Shown: positions 35,727 to 45,972 of the stretch, piece after piece
How positions within the stretch are numbered: position 1 is the first letter of the stretch
Layout of the letters: the number at the start of each line of letters is the position of its first letter
Assembly (NCBI RefSeq): GCF_003012705.1
Contig: NZ_PXYL01000001.1
Location: forward strand, 682,001-746,000
Origin: Pseudaminobacter soli (ex Li et al. 2025)
GTDB lineage: Bacteria > Pseudomonadota > Alphaproteobacteria > Rhizobiales > Rhizobiaceae
Direction of reading: 5' to 3'
Length of the DNA: 64,000 nucleotides
Made by a program: the position numbers and the translations under genes
Notes under the pieces: model-generated
Told to the model about the DNA's origin: nothing
Seen by the model: the letters and a program-made list of their open reading frames with translations, nothing else
Databases searched by the model: none

Positions 35727-36179
35727 ATGTTGGATATGGATCGAGCAGACCTTGCCCGGCTGTCGGCAAGGATCGCGCATTCAGATCGCGTCACGCCCGA
35801 GCTCATTCGTCACGTGATGGCGCGGATCGGTTTCCGCGGCCCGTGGTTCGACGCATCGAATACGCCCATTGAACGGCTTGTCGGCGCAGGCGCGTGGACC
35901 GAGGTCGCCCTCGCGTTGGTGATAGAACTGCCCGATTGGACGCTGTCGCGCCTCGATAATGAAGATGGCGAGTGGTGCTGCACGCTCGTAACCGGATGGC
36001 AGCTACCTCGCTGGATGGCCGATAGCGTGGACGGGCGCCACGCGATCCTTCCCTTGGCTATCTTGAGCGCGATAGTCGCAGCCCTCGAGCAGCCGGGACG
36101 CAAGCCGTTGCAAGCGCGCGTCACTCCGTTGCTGATCCAGGGAAACTCGACACCCGTCAACTGCGAAAACTACGCCTGA
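35727..36179 (+). CDS. Hypothetical protein
   Basis: 150 residues; I do not recognise a family. It is soluble, without a signal peptide or membrane segment, and rich in Trp and Leu (DWTLSRLDNEDGEWCCTLVTGWQLPRWM). The frame is preceded by GGCGAGG at about 35711-35717, a reasonable ribosome-binding site. Start alternatives are ATG 35727 and ATG 35736. Codon use is like that of its neighbours, supporting a real gene. It stands alone between the TerC-family and TonB-receptor genes. Confidence 0.6.
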   Translation: MLDMDRADLARLSARIAHSDRVTPELIRHVMARIGFRGPWFDASNTPIERLVGAGAWTEVALALVIELPDWTLSRLDNEDGEWCCTLVTGWQLPRWMADSVDGRHAILPLAILSAIVAALEQPGRKPLQARVTPLLIQGNSTPVNCENYA

Positions 36180-36257
36180 CGGGCAGGATGGGAATAGTTG
36201 ACTACAAAGCCCGCCACTCATGAAGAGCAGCGGGCTTTTGTCATGTGGCGCACTTCT

Positions 36258-38426
36258 TTAGAAAACCACGCGCGTGGTCAGGAAGAATGTCCTGCCGGGC
36301 TCGGGGAAGCCGTCCGCCAGTTCGTAATTCGCGTCGAAGAGATTGCGAACCCCGAAGTTTGCCGAAACCTGGTCGCTGAAATCATACTGGAAATCGAGGT
36401 TCGCCAGTGCGAAGCCACTGGTTTCGAAGAAGTTGTTCTCCAGCCGGTCGGTCGACCAGCGCGAACTCGACAGCTGCAGGCCCGGCGACACGGTGAAGTT
36501 CTCGTAGGGCTGCCAATTGGCGTAGATATAGGCGTTGTGCAGCGGCGTGCCGACGGGCTCGAGATTGTCGCGGACCGGGTCGACCAGTTGCCGCTTCAGG
36601 TAGGTGTAGTTGGCGCCGAGCGTCAGTTCGGGCAGCACATCCCACTCGCCCACGATCTCGAAGCCATAGTAGCGACCGTCGCCGACATTCTGGTTCTGGA
36701 CCTTGTTGTTGCCGACGCCGATCGACTGAATAACGTTCTGAACGTTGCTGTAGAACACGGCGGCGCCGAGGTGGGCGTTGTCGAAGACGGTGTCCGACCA
36801 GCCCAGCTCGAAATTGGTAGCGCGTTCCGGCTTGAGATCAGGGTTCGGCAGCGCGTCGCCAAAACGCGTGCTGTAGCGCTCGAAGAGCGTGGGAAAGCGG
36901 GTGCGAGACGAGACACTGGCGTGGAATTCGGCCGTGTCGGTGGGGCGATAGATGGCCGCCGCCTGCCAGTTCACAGCATCGCTGCCACCAAGCGGATGTT
37001 CGAAGATTTTCTTCGTGCCGCTGTCATATTTCTCGGCGCGCAACAGCTTGTTCTTGTCGTAGCTGACGCCGCCGACGAAATCGATCGTGTCGGTTGCGTG
37101 GAACGTGTCTTCCAGCGCCAGCGACCAGGTGTCCTCCAGCTTGGTCTGCTTGGGGTCGACGAAGCTCGAAACGTCTGGCTGGTTGTGGTCCCAGTTGGTG
37201 TGATTGTCGCGCCGATAGTGGACCGCAGTCTTCAGGCTGTTCATCGGAATGAGGTCAGTGCCGCCTTCGACGCTGAAGCCGTAGGCGTTGTCGTCATAGT
37301 AACTGTTGAAGGCGCGGCTCTGCGTCTGACTGTTGAAATGCGAATCGTCATAGGCGGAGAGAAGATTGTAGAATGTATTGTAATAGGCCTTTGTTTTTAC
37401 GTAGGAGTCGTCGCCGATCTGCGTGTGGGAGTAGAAGGCGAGACTGCTGAGGTTCCATGCCGGCCAACGCCAGTCGCGCTGGTACGCCAAGCCGTTCGGA
37501 AGCTTGGGCGGGGTAGGCGAAATTCGTATCGGCTCATTCACGCTATAGGGCGCATTCTTTTCGCCGGCCTGCCGCGTGTAGCTGATGACGTATTCGTCGG
37601 TGGCGTTCGGCGTGTAGCCGGCCTTGAGGTTGATACGCCAGTCCTGGAAGTCGCTGAAGTCGCGCCGACCGCCATCTTCAACCGCGGTCGGTTCGAAATT
37701 GCGCGAAAGGAACCAGCCGTCGCTTTTGCGATAGGCACCAGCGGCCTGAAGATAAAAATTCTCCTGGCGGGTACCCACGGAGCCGACGCCCGTATAGGCG
37801 GCAAGACCGCCGGTGTTGCCAATGTCGATCCCATTCTGGATTTCGCCTTCGAACTCCTTGGTAGGCTTCCGGGTCACCAGATTGATCGCGCCGCCCATAC
37901 CGCCAGGTCCGTTGAGAACCGAGGCATATCCTTTCTGCACCTGGATTTCGGACAGGTCGGGCGTGAGAAAGCGCCCATAGTCCAGACGGTTATCGGCCGG
38001 CAGATAGACGCGAATGCCGTCTATGTAGAGCGGTACCTGAAAACGGTCGTAGCCTCGGACGTAGATCAAGCGCTCGTTGCGGCTTCCGCCGGCGTTGGCC
38101 GTGCTGACGCCGGGAACGATGCTGAGAGCGTCGTCGAGCGTGTCACGGTTCGTCTTGCGTACGTCATCGGCTGTAACGATGCTCTGAGAAATGGCCTGGC
38201 CGCTGATGCCGCCTTCGGCGCCGTCTCCGCCATGCACGACGATTCGACCAAGCTCGAACACGTCGCTGTTGGCAGGCTTGAGGCGCGGCTTCTTTTCATT
38301 CTCGGCCTTGTTTTCGTTATCCGTTTGCGATTGCGGCGCGGCTTGAGCTGCCTGCGCACTTGCCTGCTGCACCAGAAATGTGCTGCCGAGCAATGCAATC
38401 GATATGTTCAATAAAATATAACGCAC
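36258..38426 (-). CDS. TonB-dependent outer-membrane receptor
   Basis: 722 residues. A signal peptide (about 1-24) is followed by a Lys/Glu/Pro linker, a candidate TonB box (FELGRIVVHG), a plug domain (TRDTLDDALSIVPGVS-like, RGYDRFQVPLYIDGIRV.L, GPGGMGGAINLVTRKP) and a 22-strand barrel ending in TRVVF with a terminal aromatic residue. It takes up a large or scarce ligand such as a siderophore, heme, cobalamin or metal chelate; the ligand cannot be read. No partner periplasmic or ABC genes are adjacent. A dyad resembling a Zur/Fur-type box lies upstream. Confidence 0.9.
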   Translation of the reverse strand: MRYILLNISIALLGSTFLVQQASAQAAQAAPQSQTDNENKAENEKKPRLKPANSDVFELGRIVVHGGDGAEGGISGQAISQSIVTADDVRKTNRDTLDDALSIVPGVSTANAGGSRNERLIYVRGYDRFQVPLYIDGIRVYLPADNRLDYGRFLTPDLSEIQVQKGYASVLNGPGGMGGAINLVTRKPTKEFEGEIQNGIDIGNTGGLAAYTGVGSVGTRQENFYLQAAGAYRKSDGWFLSRNFEPTAVEDGGRRDFSDFQDWRINLKAGYTPNATDEYVISYTRQAGEKNAPYSVNEPIRISPTPPKLPNGLAYQRDWRWPAWNLSSLAFYSHTQIGDDSYVKTKAYYNTFYNLLSAYDDSHFNSQTQSRAFNSYYDDNAYGFSVEGGTDLIPMNSLKTAVHYRRDNHTNWDHNQPDVSSFVDPKQTKLEDTWSLALEDTFHATDTIDFVGGVSYDKNKLLRAEKYDSGTKKIFEHPLGGSDAVNWQAAAIYRPTDTAEFHASVSSRTRFPTLFERYSTRFGDALPNPDLKPERATNFELGWSDTVFDNAHLGAAVFYSNVQNVIQSIGVGNNKVQNQNVGDGRYYGFEIVGEWDVLPELTLGANYTYLKRQLVDPVRDNLEPVGTPLHNAYIYANWQPYENFTVSPGLQLSSSRWSTDRLENNFFETSGFALANLDFQYDFSDQVSANFGVRNLFDANYELADGFPEPGRTFFLTTRVVF

Positions 38427-38534
38427 TGCGAAATGCCCCCCTTGCTTCCAAATTTCAAGTGCCCCCGTTGCCTGCCACCTCAGGGGTAGACAGGGGGACG
38501 AGATCGCGATTCCATGGCTTGGTTCTTCACGATA

Positions 38535-38553
38535 TGTTTACGTGAATATAACA
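38535..38553. promoter_or_regulatory. Imperfect dyad upstream of the TonB receptor
   Basis: TGTTTA-CGTGAA-TATAACA (38535-38553) has TGTT/AACA half-sites like metal-uptake regulator boxes (Zur in related genera uses TGTTATA..TATAACA). It lies about 110 bp upstream of the receptor start. One half-site is exact, the other degenerate. Confidence 0.3.
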
Positions 38554-38697
38554 GAGTGAGTGGTTTGCAAGCGCTATTGCGCAAATTTCACAGCTGGACC
38601 AACAACCAAAGAGCGCTCTGGATTCGCGAGTGATGTTTGATCGTTATGTTTGATTGGATATATCAGGAGCGAGATGTGCTGATCAGGCGGGCAAGAA

Positions 38698-39219
38698 ATG
38701 GTACGTGAAAATGAAATCCGGCAGGGCGAGGTCGCTATCGATCCGCCTCCTGCTACCGACGCTGGGCTCGTTTACATCGGGCGCATAGCGACCCCGTGGA
38801 CATCGCGGCTGGTCGCCCCGCGCCAGGGCAGGGCAGACGGGCCGATATGTCGGATCGAGATCTTCGAACCCTGGCGACAGGCAATGGACGGCATCGAAAA
38901 ATATGAGCGGCTGGAAGTGCTTTACTGGCTGCACCTGTCGCGCCGCGACCTCGTCAAGCAAAGCCCCGCAAAGGACGGCACCACTTACGGAACTTTTGCC
39001 CTGCGTTCTCCCGTTCGGCCAAATCCCATCGGCACCTCGATCGCGACGCTGGTCGGTGTGGAAGGCACGACAATTCTTGTTCGAGGCTTGGACTGCCTCG
39101 ATGGCACCCCACTGATCGACCTCAAGCCGGATCGGACGCTCTTCAAGCCGATAGCGCCACCGCAGCCGGGTGACTTCGAAACTGAAATGGGCAGCGGCCA
39201 ACCGACCGATCAGGCGTGA
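38698..39219 (+). CDS. TrmO-like tRNA (N6-threonylcarbamoyladenosine37-N6)-methyltransferase
   Basis: 173 residues, TsaA/TrmO family. Evidence is the N-terminal IGRIATPW, the RIEIFEPWRQAMDGIEKYERLEVLYWLH segment, the conserved GTFALRSPVRPNPIGTSIATLVG motif and DCLDGTPLIDLKP. TrmO uses S-adenosylmethionine to methylate t6A37 of tRNA-Thr(GGU) in E. coli. The family also has members in metabolite clusters with other targets, so the role is provisional. Its 3' end overlaps the convergent coxF gene by 10 bp. Confidence 0.85.
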   Translation: MVRENEIRQGEVAIDPPPATDAGLVYIGRIATPWTSRLVAPRQGRADGPICRIEIFEPWRQAMDGIEKYERLEVLYWLHLSRRDLVKQSPAKDGTTYGTFALRSPVRPNPIGTSIATLVGVEGTTILVRGLDCLDGTPLIDLKPDRTLFKPIAPPQPGDFETEMGSGQPTDQA

Positions 39220-40082
39220 GATGAGGCAGCGGCTACGTTTTTGAGGCTGCTTTCGCCCCGTTGGCCAAGACGGCGCCGTGCGGTGATCTCCGCCAGGATC
39301 GACATCGCAATCTCTTCAGGAGTGATCGCACCTATGTCGAGGCCCGCTGGTGCCTTGACGCGGTCGAGCATGGCGGCATCAAAGCCTTCGGCAGCAAGTT
39401 TTTGTCTGAGCGCCGCCATCTTGCGACGGCTGCCGACGAAGCCGTGATATTCGGCGTCGATGGAAAGGGCCGCTCTCAGCGCGGCCTCGTCACCCTTTCC
39501 TTGCGTTGAGACAACGAGGAAGCGGCGCGTAGCGGTGAGCGGGCCGATCTCGAAGCCGTCGATCAGCACATCGGCTTCGGGAGTGGTGGGAAATTCGGCC
39601 AGGGGGGCGGCGAGGGTGACGTGGTAACCAAGCGGCCGCGCCTCTTCGACGAGCGCCTCGGCCACAGGGCTGGAGCCCAATATCAGCAGCGCCGGCCGAG
39701 GTAATATGGGCTCGATGAAGATGTCCATCGTGCCTTGGCTAGGGCACATGTTCTTCGCGAATTTTATCCCCTCTCGGTCCTCGTCGGGCTTCACGCCAAG
39801 CTCGGCGAGCAAGTCTTCCGGCTGGATGGATACGAGCCGCGACTTACCGTCGGCCAGGGCTTCGTGGGCTGCTCTCAGCGTCGCGCCACGGGCGCAGCCG
39901 CCGCCTATCCAGCCGGCCACGATGGTGCCGTCGGGACGGATCACGGCCTTGGCGCCTGCCTTGGCGGCCGTGACAGAAACGGTACGCACGACCGTTGCCA
40001 GCACGAAGGCTTCATCGGCTGCCTTGAGGCGCGAGATCAACTCCAGCACATCAGGATGAACGGTCACCGGCGCCTCCCTCAT
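39210..40082 (-). CDS. coxF: XdhC/CoxF-family molybdenum-enzyme maturation protein
   Basis: 290 residues. The XdhC_CoxI domain (residues 20-100: FVLATVVRTVSVTAAKAGAKAVI.PDGTI.GWIGGGCARG) and the Rossmann-like XdhC_C domain (about 130-260: PALLILGSSPVAEALVEEARPLGYHVTL and GFVGSRRK) are present. Proteins of this family bind the molybdenum cofactor and help sulfuration and insertion. Position after coxE, with a 4-bp overlap (ATGA), corresponds to coxF of the Oligotropha cox cluster. It is the last gene of the minus-strand cluster. Confidence 0.85.
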   Translation of the reverse strand: MREAPVTVHPDVLELISRLKAADEAFVLATVVRTVSVTAAKAGAKAVIRPDGTIVAGWIGGGCARGATLRAAHEALADGKSRLVSIQPEDLLAELGVKPDEDREGIKFAKNMCPSQGTMDIFIEPILPRPALLILGSSPVAEALVEEARPLGYHVTLAAPLAEFPTTPEADVLIDGFEIGPLTATRRFLVVSTQGKGDEAALRAALSIDAEYHGFVGSRRKMAALRQKLAAEGFDAAMLDRVKAPAGLDIGAITPEEIAMSILAEITARRRLGQRGESSLKNVAAASSHA

Positions 40083-41281
40083 AGCTTCGCCAGATAGGGT
40101 TCGAGATCGGCCAGGCTGCGCAGCGTATTAGCCGGCGCCAGGAGGTCGATATGGGGCAGCGCCGCCTTGATGCCGCTTGCCTCGGGCATATAGCCCTGCC
40201 AGCCCATCATCGGGTTCAGCCAGACGATGCGCCGGCAGCGTTTCGCCAGCCGGGCCATCTCGCGGCCGAGAAGCGCCGCGTCGCCGGTCTCGTAGCCGTC
40301 CGAGACGATCATCACGCAACTGCGCGAATGCAGGACCCGCTGGACGTGCCAGCGATTGAAGGTTTCGAGGCTTTCGCCGATCTTGGTCCCGCCGCCGGCG
40401 CCCTGCGCCATGATTGACAGCCGGTCGAGCGCGCGGGCGGGATTTTTGTCACGCATCGCATCAGAGATATGGGCGAGGCGAGTGTGGAACAAGAACGCTT
40501 CCGCCCCGCGGAACGTATCCAGCACTCCGTGAATGAAGCGCAGGAAAACTCCCGTATACATGCTCATGGAGCCCGACGCGTCGAGCAGCACGACGAGCCG
40601 CAGCGGCTTTTCCTTGCGCTGGCGTTTTACCAGGCTGATCGGCACGCCGCCGTGGCTGATGTTGCGGTGGATGGTGCGGCGCAGGTGGAGCGTGTAGCCG
40701 TGCCGTCGCGCCAGATCGCGACGCGTGAGCCTGATGAGCATGGCGCGCGCAAGCTGTGCCGCCACTGCATGGGCTTCCTCCATCTGGGCGGGATCGGCGA
40801 TCTTGCGAAAATCGGTCTCGACAAGGTTTTCCGCAGCAGACGCACCTTCCATGCGGCCTTCGCCGGCGCCTTCATGATCGGTGCCGCTTTCCGTCAAAAT
40901 TTCGTCCATCAGGGCGGATCCGCTTGTCTGCTCCTTGCCGCTGCCGCTCAACAGCCCTTGAACCGAAGGCGAGTTGGCAACGCTGCCCGTTGCCACCGAG
41001 CGGGATCGGACATGCTTGCGCAGCCAGAAAGCATCGAAAAGCCGGTCGAATTTTTCCCAATCCGCCTTGTTGGCGGAGAACAAGTGCTTAAAGGCCGACC
41101 GCAGCAGGCTGGGTCTTGCAGCATAGCCGGATGTGACAAGGGTGAGTGCATCCTGTCCTTCGCTGGGACCTACCGCAAAGGCGTTGTCGCGCAAGACCTT
41201 CAGGAAGGTGGCGATCCGGGCCGAAACGAGCCGCGGGACATCATTCGGTCCGACGACAGCAGAGGAGGCACTGTCGGTCAT
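40079..41281 (-). CDS. coxE: CoxE: von Willebrand factor A domain protein
   Basis: 400 residues of the VWA containing CoxE-like family. The MIDAS motif is visible in LRLVVLLDASGSMSMYTGVFLRF, preceded by the RHGYTLHLRRTIHRNISHGG segment typical of CoxE. The N-terminal half is helical with a Ser/Glu-rich linker. In Oligotropha carboxidovorans CoxD and CoxE act together to build the [CuSMoO2] centre of CO dehydrogenase. Start and stop overlap coxD and coxF by 4 bp each, showing tight coupling. Confidence 0.9.
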   Translation of the reverse strand: MTDSASSAVVGPNDVPRLVSARIATFLKVLRDNAFAVGPSEGQDALTLVTSGYAARPSLLRSAFKHLFSANKADWEKFDRLFDAFWLRKHVRSRSVATGSVANSPSVQGLLSGSGKEQTSGSALMDEILTESGTDHEGAGEGRMEGASAAENLVETDFRKIADPAQMEEAHAVAAQLARAMLIRLTRRDLARRHGYTLHLRRTIHRNISHGGVPISLVKRQRKEKPLRLVVLLDASGSMSMYTGVFLRFIHGVLDTFRGAEAFLFHTRLAHISDAMRDKNPARALDRLSIMAQGAGGGTKIGESLETFNRWHVQRVLHSRSCVMIVSDGYETGDAALLGREMARLAKRCRRIVWLNPMMGWQGYMPEASGIKAALPHIDLLAPANTLRSLADLEPYLAKL

Positions 41282-42153
41282 GCAACCCTCCCCAGCAGGC
41301 GCTCCGTCACCTCGCGGGTCATGCGGGTCTTGTCCTCATGAGTTTTCAGGAGGCACATCAAGGTCTCGTGTACCAGCTCCGGCCGGTCGTGCAGGTCGGA
41401 GACGTCGAGCCCGACCAGGGCCGCGGCCCAGTCGAGCGTCTCGGCCACGCCAGGCACCTTGCGCAGGTCTTCCTTGCGGACTTTTTCGACCATTCGCGCA
41501 ATCTGCAGAGAGAGCGTCGCGCTGGCGCCGGAAATACGCGCCATGATGATGCGCGTCTCGCGTTCGATATCGGGATAATCGACATAGTGGTAAAGGCAAC
41601 GCCGGCGTAGCGCATCGGACAGTTCGCGCGTGCCGTTCGACGTCAGCACGACATGCGGGATCGAGACTGCACGCACAGTTCCCAGTTCAGGGATCGAGAC
41701 CTGAAAGTCCGACAGTATTTCGAGCAGGAAAGCCTCGAACTCCTCGTCCGCGCGGTCGACTTCATCGATCAGCAGGACGGGCGGATTGTCCTGCCGGATT
41801 GCCGCCAGCAGCGGTCGCTCCAGCAGATATTTCTCGGAAAAGATGTAGTCTTCGATCTGGGATGCATCCTTGCCCTGGTGCGCCTGGATCGCCAGCAGTT
41901 GCCGCTGGTAGTTCCATTCATAAAGGGCGGCGGATTGATCTAACCCCTCGTAGCACTGCAGGCGGATGAGCGAGGTGGCGCAGGCCGAGGCAAGCGCCTT
42001 GGCCACCTCGGTCTTGCCCACGCCCGCTTCGCCCTCAAGCAGCAGCGGGCGTTTCAGCAGTTGCATGATGGCGATGGCGGTGGCGAGCTCGTCGTCGGCA
42101 ATGTAGCCCGCCTCCGCAAGGCGCTCGGCAATTTCTTCGCGGGAAAGGGGCAT
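41278..42153 (-). CDS. coxD: CoxD: MoxR-type AAA+ ATPase
   Basis: 291 residues. Walker A GEAGVGKTEVA lies at residues 41-51, Walker B is VLLIDEVDRAD and the sensor region VLTSNGTRELSDALRRRCLYHYVDYP follows, a MoxR/CoxD pattern. CoxD is the ATP-dependent chaperone that is needed for sulfuration and copper insertion at the CoxL active site. It starts 9 bp after coxL (GGAAA ribosome-binding site) and overlaps coxE. Confidence 0.92.
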   Translation of the reverse strand: MPLSREEIAERLAEAGYIADDELATAIAIMQLLKRPLLLEGEAGVGKTEVAKALASACATSLIRLQCYEGLDQSAALYEWNYQRQLLAIQAHQGKDASQIEDYIFSEKYLLERPLLAAIRQDNPPVLLIDEVDRADEEFEAFLLEILSDFQVSIPELGTVRAVSIPHVVLTSNGTRELSDALRRRCLYHYVDYPDIERETRIIMARISGASATLSLQIARMVEKVRKEDLRKVPGVAETLDWAAALVGLDVSDLHDRPELVHETLMCLLKTHEDKTRMTREVTERLLGRVA

Positions 42154-42162
42154 GGCGTTTCC

Positions 42163-44583
42163 TTACCCCGTGACCCCCAGCCGCTTTGCCGCCTGCCAGT
42201 TGCGCCAGAAGTCGTGCGGCATCTGGATGTGCGTCGAGCCCAAGAACGAGAAGGCGTCGTTGACGGCATTGGAAAAAGCCGGCACGCCGCCGACATTCGG
42301 GCTCTCGCCCACGCCCTTGGCGCCGATCGGATGATGCGGCGAGGGCGTGACCGTGTAGTCGGTCTCCCAATGCGGTGTTTCCATGGCCGTCGGCAGGAAG
42401 AAATCCATGAACGAACCGGTCAGGACGTTGCCGGTTTCGTCGTAGCGGATCTCCTGGCCCATCGCGATGGCGAAGGCCTCGGTCAGCCCGCCATGAACCT
42501 GTCCCTCGATGATCATCGGGTTGATGCGGGTGCCGCAATCATCGAGCGCGTAGAAGCGGCGCACCTTGTAGACGCCGGTATCCACGTCGATGTCCATGAC
42601 GCAGACATAGGCGCCGAACGGATAGGTCATGTTGGGCGGGTCGTAGTAGCTGACTGCCTCCAATCCGGGTTCCATGCCGGGCGGAACCGAATTGTAAGCT
42701 GCCCAGCATATGTCCTTCATCGACATGAACTTTTCGGGCAGGCCCTTTACTCGGAATCCGTCGACGTCCCATTCAAGGTCGTCTTCGTGAACCTCCAGTC
42801 TGTAGGCGGCAATCATCTGCGCCTTCGCCTTGATTTTCCGCGCTGCCGTGGCGATCGCAGCACCCGCTACGGGCGTTGAGCGCGAGCCATAAGTGCCAAG
42901 CCCATAAGGTGCAGTGTCCGTATTGCCTTCCTCCACTGTGATGTCCTCGGCGGGGATACCGATTTCGGACGCGATGATCTGTGCATAGGTGGTTTCGTGG
43001 CCTTGGCCCTGACTCTTGGTGCCCATGCGGGCAATGCCGGCGCCTGTCGGGTGCAGCCTGATCTCGCAACTGTCGAACATGGCGATGCCAAGGATATCGC
43101 AGTTCTTGGAGGGTCCGGCGCCGACGATCTCGGTGAAGAAGCACACGCCTACGCCCATGATCTCGCGCGTCTCGCCGCGCCTGAAGGCCTCGCGCTTGGC
43201 GGCCTGCTCCTTGCGCAGGTCTTCGTATTTGACCGTTTCCAACGCCTTGTTCAGAGCGGTCTGGTAGTCGCCGGAGTCGTATTCCCAGCCGAGAGCCGAA
43301 TGGTACGGAAACTGCTCTGGCTTGATGAAGTTCTTCATGCGGAGTTCGGCGGGGTCCATGCCGAGCTTCTGGGCGAGTATGTCCATCGCGCGCTCGATGC
43401 AGTAGGCGGCTTCCGTCACCCGGAAGGAGCAGCGATAGGCAACGCCGCCGGGTGCCTTATTGGTGTAGATGCCGTCGACAGAGACATAGGCGGTCGGGAA
43501 GTCATAGGACCCGGTGACGATGTTGAAGAAGCCGGCCGGCCATTTGGACGGGTCGGCGCAGGCGTCGAAAGCGCCGTGATCGGCAAGGACATGCACGCGA
43601 AGCGCGGTGACTTTGCCTTCCTTGGTGGCCGCGATCTCGGCGGTCATGTGGTAGTCGCGCGCAAACGACGTGGCCGTCAGGTTTTCTATGCGGTCCTCCA
43701 CCCATTTGACGGGCTTGCCGGTGACAATCGAGGCGACTGCCGCGCAGATATAGCCGGGATAGGCGCCGACCTTGTTGCCGAAGCCGCCGCCAATGTCCGG
43801 CGAGATCACATGGATCTTCTGTTCCGGCAGCTTGGCGATCAGCGCCACCACGGTGCGGATGACATGCGGAGCCTGGAACGTACCCCATATGGTCAGCTCG
43901 CCCTTGATCTTGTCGAAGGAGCAGACGCATTGGCAGGTCTCGAGCGGCGAGGGGTGGACGCGCTGGTAAGAGATCAACTCCTTGATCGCCACCTCCGCCT
44001 TGCTGAACGCAGCGTCGGTGAGTTCCTTGTCGCCGACCGTCCACTCGAAGATGTGGTTGGGATGCCGGCGAGGGCCGTGTGCGCCGTCCATCTTGTCCTT
44101 GATATCTTCACGTAGAACTGGAGCATCTGGCTCCAATGCCTTGAAAGGATCGATAAGAACCGGCAACGCCTCATACTCGACGTCGACGGCCACAACGCCG
44201 TCATCGGCTGCATAGCGATCGGTGGCGACCACGAAGGCCACCTCCTGTCCCTGGAACAGAACCTTGCCGTCGGCCAGCACCATCTGCACGTCGCCGGCAA
44301 GCGTCGGCATCCAGGCGAGGTTGACGCCCTTCAGATCCTCGGCCGTCAGCACGGCAAGAACGCCGGGCACTTTCAGCGCCGCATCCTTGTTGATGGATTT
44401 GATCCGCGCATGGGCATAGGGCGAGCGCACGAAGTCGCCATGCAGCATGCCGGGCAGCTTCAGGTCATCGACATAGTTGCCCTTGCCCTGGGTGAAGCGG
44501 ATGTCCTCCACTCGCTTGCGTCTGCAGCCAAGACCCTCAAGCTTGGCTTCGCGCTCTTCGCGCGTAAGGGTGATGTCGTTCAT
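42163..44583 (-). CDS. coxL: Aerobic carbon monoxide dehydrogenase large subunit, form I
   Basis: 806 residues (Oligotropha CoxL 809). The active-site loop VAYRCSFR places Cys385 where the copper-binding Cys388 of form I CoxL lies; form II enzymes have AYRGAGR instead. The catalytic Glu is Glu760 in KGVGESPN (Glu763 in Oligotropha). Other molybdopterin-binding motifs ([38 protein letters not shown]) are intact. The enzyme oxidises CO with water to CO2 on a Mo-Cu centre. ATG 44583 overlaps the coxS stop (ATGA); the longer open frame from 44778 is rejected. Confidence 0.96.
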   Translation of the reverse strand: MNDITLTREEREAKLEGLGCRRKRVEDIRFTQGKGNYVDDLKLPGMLHGDFVRSPYAHARIKSINKDAALKVPGVLAVLTAEDLKGVNLAWMPTLAGDVQMVLADGKVLFQGQEVAFVVATDRYAADDGVVAVDVEYEALPVLIDPFKALEPDAPVLREDIKDKMDGAHGPRRHPNHIFEWTVGDKELTDAAFSKAEVAIKELISYQRVHPSPLETCQCVCSFDKIKGELTIWGTFQAPHVIRTVVALIAKLPEQKIHVISPDIGGGFGNKVGAYPGYICAAVASIVTGKPVKWVEDRIENLTATSFARDYHMTAEIAATKEGKVTALRVHVLADHGAFDACADPSKWPAGFFNIVTGSYDFPTAYVSVDGIYTNKAPGGVAYRCSFRVTEAAYCIERAMDILAQKLGMDPAELRMKNFIKPEQFPYHSALGWEYDSGDYQTALNKALETVKYEDLRKEQAAKREAFRRGETREIMGVGVCFFTEIVGAGPSKNCDILGIAMFDSCEIRLHPTGAGIARMGTKSQGQGHETTYAQIIASEIGIPAEDITVEEGNTDTAPYGLGTYGSRSTPVAGAAIATAARKIKAKAQMIAAYRLEVHEDDLEWDVDGFRVKGLPEKFMSMKDICWAAYNSVPPGMEPGLEAVSYYDPPNMTYPFGAYVCVMDIDVDTGVYKVRRFYALDDCGTRINPMIIEGQVHGGLTEAFAIAMGQEIRYDETGNVLTGSFMDFFLPTAMETPHWETDYTVTPSPHHPIGAKGVGESPNVGGVPAFSNAVNDAFSFLGSTHIQMPHDFWRNWQAAKRLGVTG

Positions 44584-45095
44584 TCCGCGGCCTCCTTGAA
44601 TTCGGTGCCGTTCAGCTTGGCGGCAGCGTATTGGATTGCCTTGACGATGTTCTGATAGCCGGTGCAGCGGCAGAGATTGCCCGAGATGCCGAACCGGATC
44701 TCTTCCTCGTTCGGGTTCGGATTTTCCTTGAGCAGTCGGTGGGCGCGCATGATCATGCCGGGCGTGCAGAAGCCGCATTGCAGCCCATGCATCATGCGAA
44801 AGCCTTCCTGCAGCGCCGAAAGCGTGCCGTCGGCATTGGCCATGCCTTCAATGGTCATGATGTTGGCACCGTCGACCTGGACGGCGAAGACGGTGCAACT
44901 CTTGACCGACATGCCGTCGAGATCGACCGTGCAGGCGCCACAATGCGAGGTCTCGCAGCCAATATGGGTGCCGGTGAGTTGCAGGTTTTCGCGGATGAAG
45001 TGCACCAAGAGCAAGCGCGGTTCGACCAGCCCGTCAACCTGCGTGCCGTTCACCGTCATCGTCACGTGGATCTTTCCGATCTGGGGCGTGGTCAT
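44580..45095 (-). CDS. coxS: Carbon monoxide dehydrogenase small (iron-sulfur) subunit
   Basis: 171 residues with two [2Fe-2S] sites. The plant-ferredoxin-type site uses Cys47, Cys52, Cys55 and Cys67 ([10 protein letters not shown]), the second helical site Cys107, Cys110, Cys142 and Cys144 (QCGFC, LCRC). It passes electrons from the Mo-Cu site of CoxL to the FAD of CoxM. The gene sits 13 bp after coxM and overlaps coxL by 4 bp, in the M-S-L order of form I clusters. Confidence 0.96.
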   Translation of the reverse strand: MTTPQIGKIHVTMTVNGTQVDGLVEPRLLLVHFIRENLQLTGTHIGCETSHCGACTVDLDGMSVKSCTVFAVQVDGANIMTIEGMANADGTLSALQEGFRMMHGLQCGFCTPGMIMRAHRLLKENPNPNEEEIRFGISGNLCRCTGYQNIVKAIQYAAAKLNGTEFKEAAE

Positions 45096-45108
45096 CGTCC
45101 TGCCTCCC

Positions 45109-45972
45109 TCAAACGGCCACGCTCGCCGCGCGTTTCAACGCGCGCGCGACCATGACACCGCCAACATGCTTTCTGTATTCGACCGGGCCGCGGCCATCCG
45201 CAGCCGGCGACATGATTGCCTCAGCCGCGGCGGAAGCCTTTTTCAACGTGGCGTCGTCGAGCGCGGTGCCGATCACCAGCTGCGCGGCGTCTTCGGCGAG
45301 GAGGGCCGTTTCCGAGAGGTTGGTGAGGCCGATCGAGCAGGTTGCCACCTTGCCGTCCGACATGGTCAGGATGACTGCGGCCGCCGCGGTGGCGTAGTCG
45401 CCAATCTTGCGCTTCAGCTTTTCATACGCATAGCCGTGCCCGACTGGCGGAACCGGAATCGTGATGGCAGTCATGATTTCACCAGGCTCGAGGGCCGTAA
45501 AGTAGGCGCCCTGGTAGTAGTCGCGTACGGAGACTTCGCGCGTCTCGTCCGTGCCCACCAGGCGATAGGTTGCGTCCAGCGTCATCATCAACGCCGGCAT
45601 GTCATTGCCGGGATCGCCATTGGCAATATTGCCACCGATGGTGCCGCGGTAGCGCACCTGTGGATCGGCAATCACCAGCGCTGCCTCATGGAGTATAGGC
45701 AGCGATTTTGAGATGATTTGCGAGCTCAGCAGCTCATGCTGCGTGGTCATCGGGCCGATCACGATGCTCTCGGCCTCGCGCCGGATGCCCTTGAGTGCCT
45801 CCAGGGCCTGCAAATCTATCAGATGCGACGGCGTTGCCAGCCTGAGCTTCATCATGGGGATAAGGCTGTGGCCGCCGGCGAGGGGACGCGCGTCATCGCC
45901 GAAGTCGCATAGGAGCTTGACCGCATCGGCGATCGTCGTCGGCCGGTGATATTCGAAAGGGCCTGGAATCAT
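45109..45972 (-). CDS. coxM: Carbon monoxide dehydrogenase medium (FAD) subunit
   Basis: 287 residues (Oligotropha CoxM 288). FAD-binding motifs are [14 protein letters not shown] (residues 31-44) and [14 protein letters not shown], typical of the vanillyl-alcohol-oxidase/CO-dehydrogenase flavin fold; the C-terminal CoxM domain includes [14 protein letters not shown]. It hands electrons to the quinone pool. ATG 45972 has TGGAGGAAACG upstream and begins [11 protein letters not shown]; the frame to 46104 is a non-conserved extension. Confidence 0.95.
   Translation of the reverse strand: MIPGPFEYHRPTTIADAVKLLCDFGDDARPLAGGHSLIPMMKLRLATPSHLIDLQALEALKGIRREAESIVIGPMTTQHELLSSQIISKSLPILHEAALVIADPQVRYRGTIGGNIANGDPGNDMPALMMTLDATYRLVGTDETREVSVRDYYQGAYFTALEPGEIMTAITIPVPPVGHGYAYEKLKRKIGDYATAAAAVILTMSDGKVATCSIGLTNLSETALLAEDAAQLVIGTALDDATLKKASAAAEAIMSPAADGRGPVEYRKHVGGVMVARALKRAASVAV

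Noticed and set aside
36198-38414. 738-codon plus-strand frame over the TonB receptor
   Set aside because: The minus-strand receptor has a signal peptide, plug and C-terminal aromatic barrel end; the plus frame is its shadow.
42163-44583. Xanthine or aldehyde dehydrogenase large subunit
   Set aside because: The active-site loop is AYRCSFR, the form I CO dehydrogenase motif, and the coxMSLDEF order supports it.
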